Source: Novosphingobium sp. PP1Y (GTDB lineage Bacteria; Pseudomonadota; Alphaproteobacteria; Sphingomonadales; Sphingomonadaceae). Taken from it: a stretch of 64,000 nucleotides of DNA. Shown here piece by piece: positions 44,063 to 52,399 of this stretch (the stretch's first letter is position 1; each line of letters begins with the position of its first letter). The notes beneath the pieces were generated by a model, which was not told where the DNA came from, did no database searches, and saw nothing but the letters and a program-made list of their open reading frames with translations. The translations under genes and the position numbers were made by a program. Location: the NCBI RefSeq assembly GCF_000253255.1, contig NC_015580.1, positions 3,485,001-3,549,000 on the forward strand, read 5' to 3'.

Positions 44063-44749
44063 TCAGGCCGCGTCGGTCTCGTCGAGCAGCCAGTCGGGAT
44101 CGGGCGAATTGACGGCGCGCGAGAAGGTCCACACGTCGACAGCTTCGATCGCATCGTCGAGCGAGCCTGCCACGACATGCCCATCCGCGTCGCGCGTAAC
44201 CGCGGCGATGTCCGAACGGAAGCGCAGCGTGATGCGGGCAAGACCATTGTCGATGCCGGCTGCCGTGACGGCGCATTCCTCAATGCGGATCAGGCGGTTA
44301 TCCATCGTTTCGCCAGCCTCGACGCGGGCATCGATCGCTGCCGAGAAGCTCTCGTAGACGTCATCGTCGCACAGGGCGCGAAGCTCTGCCTTGTCGGCCT
44401 TCCAGAAAGCCTCGAGGATCATGCGGTAGGCACTGCGCGCGCCTTCGAGGAAGGCAAGCGCATCGAACCGGCGATCGACTTGCGCGATTTCGGCGAGGCC
44501 CCGCTCGACCGAAGGCGGGGCCAACGGCATTTCACGCAGGCGCTGGGCCTGCCGGGCAGGGTTGCGATCGTCCGCTTTGGCGTCGGGCTTGGGAGCCGGA
44601 ACGCGCGCTGCACCCGGCTGCCCCTGGCGGCCTTCGAAGCGTCCCTGAATGGGCTCTTCTTCGTGCTCGGCACGACGCCCAAGCACGGAATAGAGCCGCA
44701 AGCCCAGGAAGGCTGCGATCATGGCCAGGATCACGATTTCCGGTGTCAC
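44063..44749 (-). CDS. Tim44-domain protein (TimA-like) with N-terminal membrane anchor
   Basis: A 228-residue protein with one N-terminal membrane helix (EIVILAMIAAFLGLRLYSVL, about 4-22), a basic/proline-rich linker and a Tim44-like C-terminal domain (GARSAYRMILEAFWKADKAEL, DDDVYESFSAAIDAR, ITLRFRSDIAAVTRDADG). The mitochondrial relative anchors the protein-import motor; bacterial ones in Alphaproteobacteria sit in the inner membrane with unknown partners. The GTG at 44749 gives the conserved TPEIVILAMIAAFLGLR start. It is divergent from secB, which suggests a shared theme of protein export. Confidence 0.87.
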   Translation of the reverse strand: MTPEIVILAMIAAFLGLRLYSVLGRRAEHEEEPIQGRFEGRQGQPGAARVPAPKPDAKADDRNPARQAQRLREMPLAPPSVERGLAEIAQVDRRFDALAFLEGARSAYRMILEAFWKADKAELRALCDDDVYESFSAAIDARVEAGETMDNRLIRIEECAVTAAGIDNGLARITLRFRSDIAAVTRDADGHVVAGSLDDAIEAVDVWTFSRAVNSPDPDWLLDETDAA

Positions 44750-45110
44750 GTTCCTTATTCCATCCCTTCTTCGCTTTGAGGGAAACCTGTAAAACAGCGA
44801 TTGCGCCATGTTCCGGCAAACAACCCTTCAGGCATTCAACTCGAAGGACGAGCCCCTGTTCCAGCGATTCAACATAACCTGAGATAGGTAGCCTTTACAA
44901 ATGAACAACGCGTGAGTGGCCCGGTCGGGGCATTTTTTCGCCCGTCCGTTGCCCGATAGCCCGGCGGCGACACCGATCTTCACGAAAATCCCCTGCGCGA
45001 ATCCGTTCCGGAAGGCAAATTCACGCGCTTCGGGTGTTCCACAGGGGGGCAAAATGCTTTAGGCGCGCCGCCAGAGTTCATTTCAGACCTACTTGCGGGA
45101 AGACAGCAAA
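44750..45110. other. Non-coding divergent region between the Tim44-domain gene and secB
   Basis: A 361-bp gap with no credible gene. It should hold promoters for both neighbours. It is less GC-rich than its surroundings around 44820-44910, and TTTACAAATGAACAACG is near 44895. I see no strong inverted repeat and no standard -35/-10 pair. Confidence 0.5.
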
Positions 45111-45617
45111 ATGGCCGACGACGGCAACATCATCTCCGATCTCAACCTCGGCAATGGCGAGGACACCGGTCCGTCCGCGGGCATCATCACCCAGTACGTC
45201 AAGGATCTCTCGGTCGAGAACCCGAATTCGCCGCAGAGCTTCCAGTGGCAGGACCAGCCGCAGGTCGACATCCAGTTCAACATCGGCGCACGCCCGATCG
45301 ACGGCGAAGTCCATGAAGTCGAACTGAAGATCACCTGCACCTCGAAGGCCGAGGCCGGCACCGCCTATGTCGTCGACCTGTCCTATTGCGCGCTCGTGGG
45401 CATGCGCAATCTCGACGAGGGCCAGGCGCACGCCTTCCTGTTTGCCGAAGCGCCGCGCATCCTGTTCCCCTTCGCGCGCCGCGTGGTTTCCGACGCCGTC
45501 CGCGATGCCGGCTTCGCGCCGCTGATGCTCGAGCCGATCGACTTCAACGGGCTCTACGTCCAGCAGCTTCAGGCTCAGCAGCAGGCTGCCGAAACCCAGC
45601 CCGCAGGCAACGCCTGA
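45111..45617 (+). CDS. secB: Protein-export chaperone SecB
   Basis: A 168-residue chaperone that keeps precursor proteins unfolded and hands them to SecA. Family features are IITQYVKDLSVENPNSPQSF, PQVDIQFNIGARPI, EVELKITCTSK, GTAYVVDLSYCALVGM and APRILFPFARRVVSDAVRDAGF, ending in PIDFNGLYVQQLQ. The ATG at 45111 has GGGAAG upstream and gives the usual MADDGN start. It is followed by murJ 48 bp later. Confidence 0.97.
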   Translation: MADDGNIISDLNLGNGEDTGPSAGIITQYVKDLSVENPNSPQSFQWQDQPQVDIQFNIGARPIDGEVHEVELKITCTSKAEAGTAYVVDLSYCALVGMRNLDEGQAHAFLFAEAPRILFPFARRVVSDAVRDAGFAPLMLEPIDFNGLYVQQLQAQQQAAETQPAGNA

Positions 45618-45665
45618 CCCCTACCGAAGCGCGGCTAACGGGCCGGATGCCGAAGGGCTGATGCC

Positions 45666-47267
45666 ATGAGTCTCGTCCGCAACGTCGGCACGATCGGCGG
45701 CCTCACAGCCCTCAGCCGCGTCTTCGGTTTTGCCCGCGACATGCTGCTGGCCCGCGTCCTTGGCGCCGGGCTGGCCGCGGACGCGTTCCAGCTTGCCTTC
45801 GTCCTGCCCAACACCTTCCGGCGCCTGTTCGCCGAGGGCGCCTTCTCGGTCGCCTTCGTGCCGATGTACACCCGGACGCTGGCCGGCGAAGGCGGCGAGG
45901 ATGCCGCCGACCGTTTCGCCAGCGACGTCCTTGCGGTCTTTGTCTGGGTCCTGCTGGGCTTTTCGGCAATCGCCATGCTGGCGATGCCGCTGATCGTCTG
46001 GCTGCTCGCAGCCGAATACCAGGCGATCCCAGGCAAGTTCGAGCTCGCGGTAACGCTCAGCCGCGTGACCTTCCCCTATCTCGGCCTCGTCAGCCTGGTG
46101 GCGATGCTCTCGGGCCTGCTCAACGCGCACTCGAAGTTCGCGCCGGGCGCCTTCGTGCCGGTGCTGCTCAACATCGTGCTGATCACCGGCATCCTCACCG
46201 GCTATTTCCTGCGCGAAAACGGCGGCAGCGACGTGACGGTCGCCTGGTCGATCGCAGTCGCAGTGACGGCATCGGGCGTGGCGCAGCTCGCCTACATGGC
46301 CTGGGCCACGCGCAAGGCCGGCGTGAAGCTGAAGCTCACGACGCCCAGGTTCACTCCCGAAGTGAAGCGCCTGGGCATGCTGATCCTGCCTGCCACCTTT
46401 GGCGCGGGCGTCTACCAGATCAGCCAGTTCGTCGATACCTTCTTCGCCACTTCGCTGGCGCAGGGTTCGCTCACGCTGCTCAAGTACGCCGACCGCCTCA
46501 ACCAGATGCCGCTCGGCATCGTCGGCATTGCCCTGGGCACCGCGATCCTGCCGATGCTGGCGCGCCACATCCAGAGCGATGACAGGGCCGGAGCCCAGCG
46601 CCTTCAGGCCAATGCGGTCGAAATCGCAACCCTGCTCACGCTGCCCGCGGCCACTGCGCTGGCAATCTGCGCGCCCGCCTTCGTCACGGCCTTCTTCGTG
46701 GGCGGCAAGATGACCGGCGCGAACGGGACGATCATGGCCGACATCGTCGTGGCACTGGTCATCGGCCTGCCCTCCTACGTGCTGGTCAAGGTGTTCCAGC
46801 CCGCCTTCTTCAGCCGCGAGGACACCCGCACCCCGGTCTGGATCGCGGCCGGCGCGCTGATCGTGAACATCGCCATCAACATCGTCGTCGTGCCGATCTA
46901 CGGCATCGTCGGCCTTGCAGCGGCCACTGCGTTCACTTCCACGCTCAACGTGATCACGCTCTACACGATCCTGCAACTGCGCGGCTGGTTCCACTTCACC
47001 GGCAAGCTCGGCTCGCGCATCGTGCGCCAGATCATCGCCAGCGCGGCGATGGGCGCGGTCCTGTGGCTGCTCGTGCCGACGATGGCCTCGCGCTATGGGG
47101 GCAACGTGTTCGAGAAGATCTGGTCGCTCGGTGCCCTGTGCACGGCGGGCCTCGTGGTCTTCTTCGGCGTCGCCTATGTCGTCGGCGCTCTCGACAAGGA
47201 CCTGCTTGCCCAGCTACGGCGTCGCCGGCCGGCCGCGAAGGCGGAACCGGTCGATCTTTCGGAATAA
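45666..47267 (+). CDS. murJ: Lipid II flippase MurJ (MviN)
   Basis: A 533-residue inner-membrane protein with fourteen predicted helices that flips lipid II for peptidoglycan synthesis. It opens with LVRNVGTIGGLTALSRVFGFARDMLLARVLGAG, the diagnostic MurJ start, and has FRRLFAEGAFSVAFVPMY and LKYADRLNQMPLGIVGIALGTAILPML, with the essential Arg residues. It lies between secB and trpS on the same strand with short gaps, so they probably form one transcript. Confidence 0.97.
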   Translation: MSLVRNVGTIGGLTALSRVFGFARDMLLARVLGAGLAADAFQLAFVLPNTFRRLFAEGAFSVAFVPMYTRTLAGEGGEDAADRFASDVLAVFVWVLLGFSAIAMLAMPLIVWLLAAEYQAIPGKFELAVTLSRVTFPYLGLVSLVAMLSGLLNAHSKFAPGAFVPVLLNIVLITGILTGYFLRENGGSDVTVAWSIAVAVTASGVAQLAYMAWATRKAGVKLKLTTPRFTPEVKRLGMLILPATFGAGVYQISQFVDTFFATSLAQGSLTLLKYADRLNQMPLGIVGIALGTAILPMLARHIQSDDRAGAQRLQANAVEIATLLTLPAATALAICAPAFVTAFFVGGKMTGANGTIMADIVVALVIGLPSYVLVKVFQPAFFSREDTRTPVWIAAGALIVNIAINIVVVPIYGIVGLAAATAFTSTLNVITLYTILQLRGWFHFTGKLGSRIVRQIIASAAMGAVLWLLVPTMASRYGGNVFEKIWSLGALCTAGLVVFFGVAYVVGALDKDLLAQLRRRRPAAKAEPVDLSE

Positions 47268-47285
47268 CATCAGGCTTCATCCATC

Positions 47286-48305
47286 ATGCGTATCGTCTCC
47301 GGCATCCAGCCCACCGGCAACCTGCACCTCGGCAATTACCTGGGCGCGATCCGCAACTGGGTGAAGATGCAGGACGACATGGCCGCGCAGGGCGGGCAGA
47401 GCCTGTATTTCCTGGCCGACCTCCACGCGATCTCGATGCCCTTCGAGCCCGAAACGCTGTCGTCAAACACCCGCGAGATGGTCGCCGCGCTGGTCGCCTG
47501 CGGCATCGACCCGGACCGCTCGATCCTGTTCAACCAGGCGCAGGTTCCCCACCATGCCGAGCTGCAATGGCTGCTCAACGGCACGGCCCGCATGGGCTGG
47601 CTGAACCGCATGACGCAGTGGAAGGACAAAGCCGGCAAGAACCGCGAAGGCGCCTCGGTCGCGCTGTTCACCTACCCGGTGCTGCAGGCCGCAGACGTGC
47701 TGCTCTACCAGGCGACCCACGTTCCGGTGGGCGAGGACCAGAAGCAGCACCTCGAGCTTGCCCGCGACATCGCGCAGAAGTTCAACAACGACTTCGCCTC
47801 GGAAGAGAACCCGGTGTTCACCCTGCCCGAACCGATCATCCCGCCCGAGGCGGCGCGCATCATGTCCCTGCGCGACGGCACGGCCAAGATGAGCAAGTCC
47901 GACCCCTCGGACATGGCGCGCATCAACCTGACCGACGATGCCGACACGATCATGAAGAAGGTCAAGAAGGCCAAGACCGATCCCGAACCGCTTCCTTCCG
48001 AGAAGGCCGGGCTTGAGGGCCGCGCGGAAGCCGCGAACCTCGTCGGGATCTACGCGGTGATGACCGGAAGCACGGTCGATGGCGTGCTTGCCGATTTCGG
48101 CGGCGAGGGCTTCGGCAAGTTCAAGCCTGCACTGGGCGAACTGCTGGTCGAGAAGCTGGCGCCGATCAATGCGCGCTTTGTCGAACTGCGCCAGGACCGC
48201 GGCGCACTCGACGCGATCCTGCACAAGGGCGCCGAGAAGGCCCGCGCCCTGGCCGTGCCGACGCTCGATGCGACCTACAAGGCGCTCGGCCTCGTCAGGG
48301 GCTGA
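47286..48305 (+). CDS. trpS: Tryptophanyl-tRNA synthetase
   Basis: A 339-residue class I aminoacyl-tRNA synthetase. The HIGH-like motif is SGIQPTGNLHLGNYLGAIR (residues 4-22), the tryptophan pocket includes FLADLHAIS, and KMSKS is present in DGTAKMSKSDPSD. The C-terminal anticodon-binding helices follow. It starts 18 bp after murJ, so it is probably co-transcribed. Size is typical of bacterial TrpRS. Confidence 0.98.
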   Translation: MRIVSGIQPTGNLHLGNYLGAIRNWVKMQDDMAAQGGQSLYFLADLHAISMPFEPETLSSNTREMVAALVACGIDPDRSILFNQAQVPHHAELQWLLNGTARMGWLNRMTQWKDKAGKNREGASVALFTYPVLQAADVLLYQATHVPVGEDQKQHLELARDIAQKFNNDFASEENPVFTLPEPIIPPEAARIMSLRDGTAKMSKSDPSDMARINLTDDADTIMKKVKKAKTDPEPLPSEKAGLEGRAEAANLVGIYAVMTGSTVDGVLADFGGEGFGKFKPALGELLVEKLAPINARFVELRQDRGALDAILHKGAEKARALAVPTLDATYKALGLVRG

Positions 48306-48327
48306 GCGACCCCCAGCGGAAAGGCCG

Positions 48328-48996
48328 TCAGCCCAGGAGTTGCGTACGCCGCCGGGCCCAGGGTTCGGCGAGCGGCGCGACATCGCCCAGTGCTTCCAGG
48401 CTCGCCCGGTCGCGCTTGTGATCGCCTGCGATGAGTAGGCCGAAGACGCGCAGCACCGTCCAGTCCGGATAGGGCCGCTGCTCGAGTGCCATGAGGTCGC
48501 CGGCAGCGACCTCGCCCTCTTCGATCACCCGGTAGTACCAGCCCGGCCGCCGGGCCCTGACGGTGCCGGCGTTGACCCGCGCACCGTCGAAGCGGTGGTC
48601 GAGCTTCCAGCATGGCTGGCGCCCCTGGCTGACCTCGACGAGTGCAGTGCCGAGCCGCCATCGGTCGCCGATGCAGACCATGTCCTCGGTCAATCCCCGG
48701 GTCGACACGTTCTCGCCAAAAGCGCCGAAGTCGTCGAGAAGCGGGTGCGCGCCGATTTCACCCCGCCAGTAGGCGTAGTGGTCGTGCGGATAGTGGTGGA
48801 TCGCCTTGTCCGGCCCGCCATGCACGGCAAGGTCGGCCTGCTCGTCGCCGTCGAGGCCGAGGCGGCCGACACCCACCCTCCCTGCAACCGGCCGCTTGCC
48901 GATTGCGCTCGGCTCGTCCGCGCCGCGAAAGCTGCGCACCTTGCCGCGCTGGACGGAAAGAACCGGAATGGTCAACGGGGACATCAGACTCGCCAT
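48328..48996 (-). CDS. MOSC-domain protein (YiiM-like)
   Basis: A 222-residue protein with the MOSC fold and its conserved cysteine (SQGRQPCWKLDHRF) after the GLDGDEQADLAVHGGPDKAIHHYPHDHY opening and GENVSTRGLTEDMVCIGDRW. MOSC domains occur in Moco sulfurases and in molybdenum-dependent N-hydroxylated-compound reductases; YiiM reduces 6-hydroxylaminopurine. A cytosolic detoxification role is likely. The ATG at 48996 is used, with 48984 as an alternative. It converges with trpS. Confidence 0.88.
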   Translation of the reverse strand: MASLMSPLTIPVLSVQRGKVRSFRGADEPSAIGKRPVAGRVGVGRLGLDGDEQADLAVHGGPDKAIHHYPHDHYAYWRGEIGAHPLLDDFGAFGENVSTRGLTEDMVCIGDRWRLGTALVEVSQGRQPCWKLDHRFDGARVNAGTVRARRPGWYYRVIEEGEVAAGDLMALEQRPYPDWTVLRVFGLLIAGDHKRDRASLEALGDVAPLAEPWARRRTQLLG

Positions 48997-49189
48997 TTGC
49001 CTTTGTCTTCCTACATATAGACCGAAGCGCGCACGCCAAGGCGGTTTGAACAAGGCCAACGGCCCGTCGCGGCTGCGCCTCCATTCAACAGCTATTCAGG
49101 CCGTTGAATCTAGTACAGTATCGCAAGGAATCGCGGGTCGCGTCAGGCGGGGCAAGACAGACCCCGCATGGATCGTGGAGAAAACCAGG

Positions 49190-49864
49190 ATGTCACATCA
49201 ATCCGGATCATTTTTAGGCAGATTGCGCTTCGTCGCCGCTGCCATGCTGCTGATGGCGGTCGCCGCCTGCGCCACGCCGTTCAAGGCGGACGTCTCGCGC
49301 TTCCAGTCCCAGCTTCCGGCCCCCTCGGGCCAGACTTTCGCCGTCGTCGCAGACGATCCCAAGCTGGCCGGCGGTCTCGAATTCGCCCAGTATGCTGGCC
49401 TCGTGCGCGATCGCATGGCCAACCTGGGCTATGTTCCGACCGAAGACCCGGCAAAGGCGGACATGATCGTGCGCTTCGACTATGGCGTCGACAATGGGCG
49501 CGAACGCATCCGTTCGACCGGCATCGGCCCGTCGTCCTACTGGGGCCCGTGGTATGGCTACAACCGCTTCGGCTACTGGGGCCCGTCGCGCTTCGGCTAT
49601 TGGGGCGGACCGTGGCGCTATGGCTTCTACGACCCGTTCTTCGATGGCGGCGTCGACAGCTACACCGTCTATACCAGCGGCATCAGCCTGAAGATCGACC
49701 GCGCGGCCGACGGCCAGCGGCTGTTCGAAGGCAAGGCAGAGGCCCTCTCGACCTCCAATCGCCTGCAGTATCTCGTACCCAATCTCGTCGAATCGATGTT
49801 TACCGGGTTCCCCGGGAACTCAGGCGAGACCGTGCGCATTACAGTCGCACCGGAAAAGAAGTGA
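49190..49864 (+). CDS. DUF4136-type lipoprotein with aromatic/glycine-rich segment
   Basis: A 224-residue probable outer-membrane lipoprotein. A signal peptide ends in the lipobox AVAAC (near residue 29), followed by a compact domain (FAVVADDPKLAGGLEFAQYAG, DPAKADMIVRFDYGVD, LVPNLVESMFTGFPG) that fits DUF4136. Between about residues 115 and 165 is a stretch rich in W, Y, G, F and P with the near-repeats YWGPWYGYNRFGYWGP and RFGYWGGPWRYGFYD. GGAG lies upstream of the ATG. Function is unknown; such segments are common in DUF4136 lipoproteins. Confidence 0.8.
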   Translation: MSHQSGSFLGRLRFVAAAMLLMAVAACATPFKADVSRFQSQLPAPSGQTFAVVADDPKLAGGLEFAQYAGLVRDRMANLGYVPTEDPAKADMIVRFDYGVDNGRERIRSTGIGPSSYWGPWYGYNRFGYWGPSRFGYWGGPWRYGFYDPFFDGGVDSYTVYTSGISLKIDRAADGQRLFEGKAEALSTSNRLQYLVPNLVESMFTGFPGNSGETVRITVAPEKK

Positions 49865-49901
49865 TCTGACAGGCTCCCTGCGCAAAGAGGGAGACACCGA
49901 G

Positions 49902-49939
49902 GGGCGGGTCCGCTGCGACATGCGGGCCCGTCCTTTTTT
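49902..49939 (+). terminator. Intrinsic terminator after the DUF4136 lipoprotein gene
   Basis: A 12-bp G/C-rich stem (49902-49913 with 49922-49933, two G-U pairs) with an 8-nt loop is followed by six T residues (49934-49939). It begins 38 bp after the stop codon. Confidence 0.9.
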
Positions 49940-50080
49940 GCATCCGCTGGCTGGCCGTTTGCGTATGCCGGGAGGGGGAGCTTGCTCCAGCCGATTTGCA
50001 TGCCCAGTAAGACCTGCCCGCGCGGTTCATGCGTTCAGGCAGCTTGACGCGCCCGCCGCGAACCCGGACAAGCCCGAGCC

Positions 50081-50260
50081 ATGAACACGTTCATGGCCAT
50101 CATGTCGCAGCTCTTCTGGGGTGTGACCGTCGGCGCGCTTTCGGCAGCCTTCTCCTCGCTCGCCAAGGGGTTCGCGACTGTGGGCACGCTCGGCCTTGTC
50201 GGCTGGTATGGCATGAAGCGCCGCCGGGCCAGACGCGAAAGCGCTGCCCGCGACGACTGA
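50081..50260 (+). CDS. 59-residue membrane protein, function unknown
   Basis: An ATG at 50081 opens a 60-codon frame ending TGA at 50258-50260. The protein MNTFMAIMSQLFWG... has a hydrophobic stretch of about 30 residues (SQLFWGVTVGALSAAFSSLA followed by KGFATVGTLGLVGWYG), then a very basic tail (MKRRRARRES). Codon choice matches the local high-GC3 pattern. It could be one bent or two short membrane helices with a cytosolic basic end. It ends 7 bp before the dut stop codon on the other strand. No ribosome site is strong. I recognise no family. Confidence 0.6.
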   Translation: MNTFMAIMSQLFWGVTVGALSAAFSSLAKGFATVGTLGLVGWYGMKRRRARRESAARDD

Positions 50261-50267
50261 AGCAAGG

Positions 50268-50738
50268 TCAGTTGCCGAGGGCGACGACCCCGCCGGTAGA
50301 ACCGAAACCGCCTTCACCGCGCTCGGTCTCGTCGAGTTCCTCTACCGGCAGCCACGAGGCCAGCGTGACCGGCGCAAGAACAAGCTGGGCGACGCGGTCG
50401 CCGCGCCGGATTTCGAAAGGCGCGTTGCCGTGGTTGATGAGGATAGCCTTGACCTCGCCGCGATAGTCCGAATCGACCGTGCCGGGCGCATTGGCCACAG
50501 TGATGCCGTGCTTGAGCGCAAGGCCGGAGCGCGGACGCACCTGAATCTCGAATCCGTGCGGGATCGCCACGGCAATGCCCGTCGCCACGGCATGACGCGC
50601 GCCCGGCGCGATCGTCACGTCCTCTGCCGAGACGACGTCCATGCCGGCAGCGCCCGACGTCGCATAAGCGGGGAGCGGCAGCCCCTCGCCATGCGGCAGG
50701 ACCTTGATCGGCACGGGAACGTTACTGGGCGAGTGCAT
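50268..50738 (-). CDS. dut: dUTP diphosphatase
   Basis: A 156-residue trimeric dUTPase that splits dUTP to dUMP and pyrophosphate. The five motifs are in order: AAGMDVVSAEDVTI, RPRSGLALKHG, NAPGTVDSDYRGEVKAIL, RGDRVAQLVLAPV and the flexible C-terminal RGEGGFGSTGG. The ATG at 50738 has AAAGG eight bases upstream and overlaps the end of coaBC by 17 bp, so translation is likely coupled. The pair coaBC-dut is conserved in many bacteria. Confidence 0.97.
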   Translation of the reverse strand: MHSPSNVPVPIKVLPHGEGLPLPAYATSGAAGMDVVSAEDVTIAPGARHAVATGIAVAIPHGFEIQVRPRSGLALKHGITVANAPGTVDSDYRGEVKAILINHGNAPFEIRRGDRVAQLVLAPVTLASWLPVEELDETERGEGGFGSTGGVVALGN

Positions 50739-52362
50739 CTGCAAACCTTTCTACGAGGATGCGCGCGACATCCTCCTTGGGCATTTCGGGGAGGCTGACG
50801 ACGTCGCTGCCGGTAACGATGTGCACGGCATTGGCATCGCCGCCCATCACATCGCCAGACACGTCGTTGGCAATGATCCAGTCCGCGCCCTTCCGCTTGC
50901 GCTTCTCCTTGGCATACTGGAGCACGTTGTCGGTCTCTGCAGCGAAGCCGATCAGAAGCGGCGGCCGGTCCGGCCGCGCGGCAACGGTGGCCAGAATATC
51001 GGGGTTCTCGGTCAGCAGCAGCGCCGGCGGAGCCGAACCGCGCTTCTTGAGCTTTTCCTTGGCGGTATTGACCGTACGCCAGTCCGCGACCGCCGCGACC
51101 ATGACGGCAATGTCGGCCGGAAGCGCGTTCTTCACGGCATCGGCCATTTCCAGCGCGCTCTCCACGTCGACGCGGTCGACGCCCGGCGGAGTGGGCAGGT
51201 GTACCGGCCCGGCGACCAGCGTTACGCGCGCGCCCGCTTCCGCCGCAGCGGCGGCGATCGAGAAGCCCTGCTTGCCCGAAGAGCGATTGGCGATGTAGCG
51301 CACCGGGTCGATCGGCTCCCAGGTCGGGCCGGCCGTGACCAGCACGTGGCGACCGGTCAGCGGCCCTTCGACAGGGAAAGCCTGCTGCGGCGTCCCGGCC
51401 CCGCGGTGATTGTGAACCTCGCCCATGTCGGCGACCATCTCGACGCCGCCGTCGAACGGTTCGGGGCGTGCAAAATCCGAGGCGCCGGTGACAAGGTGGT
51501 TGATCGCGTCCGGGTCGGTCGGCGGTGCCGCGCGGGCAGCGCCCTTCTTCGATACCAGAAGCGAGGACGCAGGCGACGGCGCTGCCTCCCGGGTGGCTGC
51601 GGGATCATCTTCGTGGTGCCCGAATGAAATCGCCTGCTTGGCCTTCTTCAGCCCGCGCGAGATCATAGAGCCCGAAAGCCCACCCAGCCCCTGTCCTTCA
51701 CCTTCGGAAAGATCGGCTTCAGGCTCATGGAACTGCGGCTGCCACTGAAGCGGATTGTCCTGCGGTTCGGGCAGGGCCCGGCTTGGCATGTCGCCGGGCA
51801 GCGGCGCGACTTCGACGGGACCGAGGCCAAGCGCCCAGGCGATACGCTGCCAGATCGCGATCGGATCGGGCAGCCGTCCGGGACCATACTCGCCGCAGGC
51901 CATCGTGCCCTCGTCTGGCTCCATGACATCTACACCCGCCTCGCGCAGGACCTGGACGTTGCGCACCGTGGCGGCGTGTTGCCACATGCGCACGTTCATC
52001 GCAGGCACGGCCATCACCGGCTTGTCCGTCGCCAGCATCATCGTCGTGGCAAGATCGTCGGCAATGCCCGAGGCCATCTTTGCGAGCAGGTCCGCCGTAG
52101 CCGGGCATACGACGACGAGGTCCGCCTCGCGGCTGAGCTGGATGTGTCCCATCTCGGCTTCGTTCTTGAGGTCCCAGAGCGTGGTATAGACCGGCTTCTC
52201 GGACAGCGCTGCGAGCGCCATCGGCGTCACGAACTTCGATCCGCCTTCGGTCAGAACACAGGTAACCTCGCCACCCTCCTTGCGGATGTGGCGGACTAAC
52301 TCACAGGCCTTGTAGGCAGCAATGCCGCCGCCAATGACCAGAAGAATCCTGGGTCCACTCAT
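50722..52362 (-). CDS. coaBC: Bifunctional CoaBC with a ~150-residue insertion between domains
   Basis: The protein joins cysteine to 4'-phosphopantothenate (CoaB) and decarboxylates it (CoaC) in coenzyme A synthesis. CoaC covers about residues 1-185 (MSGPRILLVIGGGIAAYK, HIQLSREADLVVVCPAT, PAMNVRMW, catalytic Cys157 in ACGEYGPGRL). CoaB begins near residue 338 (GRHVLVTAGPTWEPIDPVRYIANRSSG-type motif) and ends DWIIANDV and VERFADALAQ. The two are normally almost adjacent (total about 400); here the total is 546 because of a charged/proline-rich segment at about 190-335. The ATG at 52362 fits the family; a GTG at 52395 is possible. Confidence 0.93.
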   Translation of the reverse strand: MSGPRILLVIGGGIAAYKACELVRHIRKEGGEVTCVLTEGGSKFVTPMALAALSEKPVYTTLWDLKNEAEMGHIQLSREADLVVVCPATADLLAKMASGIADDLATTMMLATDKPVMAVPAMNVRMWQHAATVRNVQVLREAGVDVMEPDEGTMACGEYGPGRLPDPIAIWQRIAWALGLGPVEVAPLPGDMPSRALPEPQDNPLQWQPQFHEPEADLSEGEGQGLGGLSGSMISRGLKKAKQAISFGHHEDDPAATREAAPSPASSLLVSKKGAARAAPPTDPDAINHLVTGASDFARPEPFDGGVEMVADMGEVHNHRGAGTPQQAFPVEGPLTGRHVLVTAGPTWEPIDPVRYIANRSSGKQGFSIAAAAAEAGARVTLVAGPVHLPTPPGVDRVDVESALEMADAVKNALPADIAVMVAAVADWRTVNTAKEKLKKRGSAPPALLLTENPDILATVAARPDRPPLLIGFAAETDNVLQYAKEKRKRKGADWIIANDVSGDVMGGDANAVHIVTGSDVVSLPEMPKEDVARILVERFADALAQ

Positions 52363-52399
52363 CGTCGGCGCTTGTGCAACAGCATCGAAGTTCACGCAA

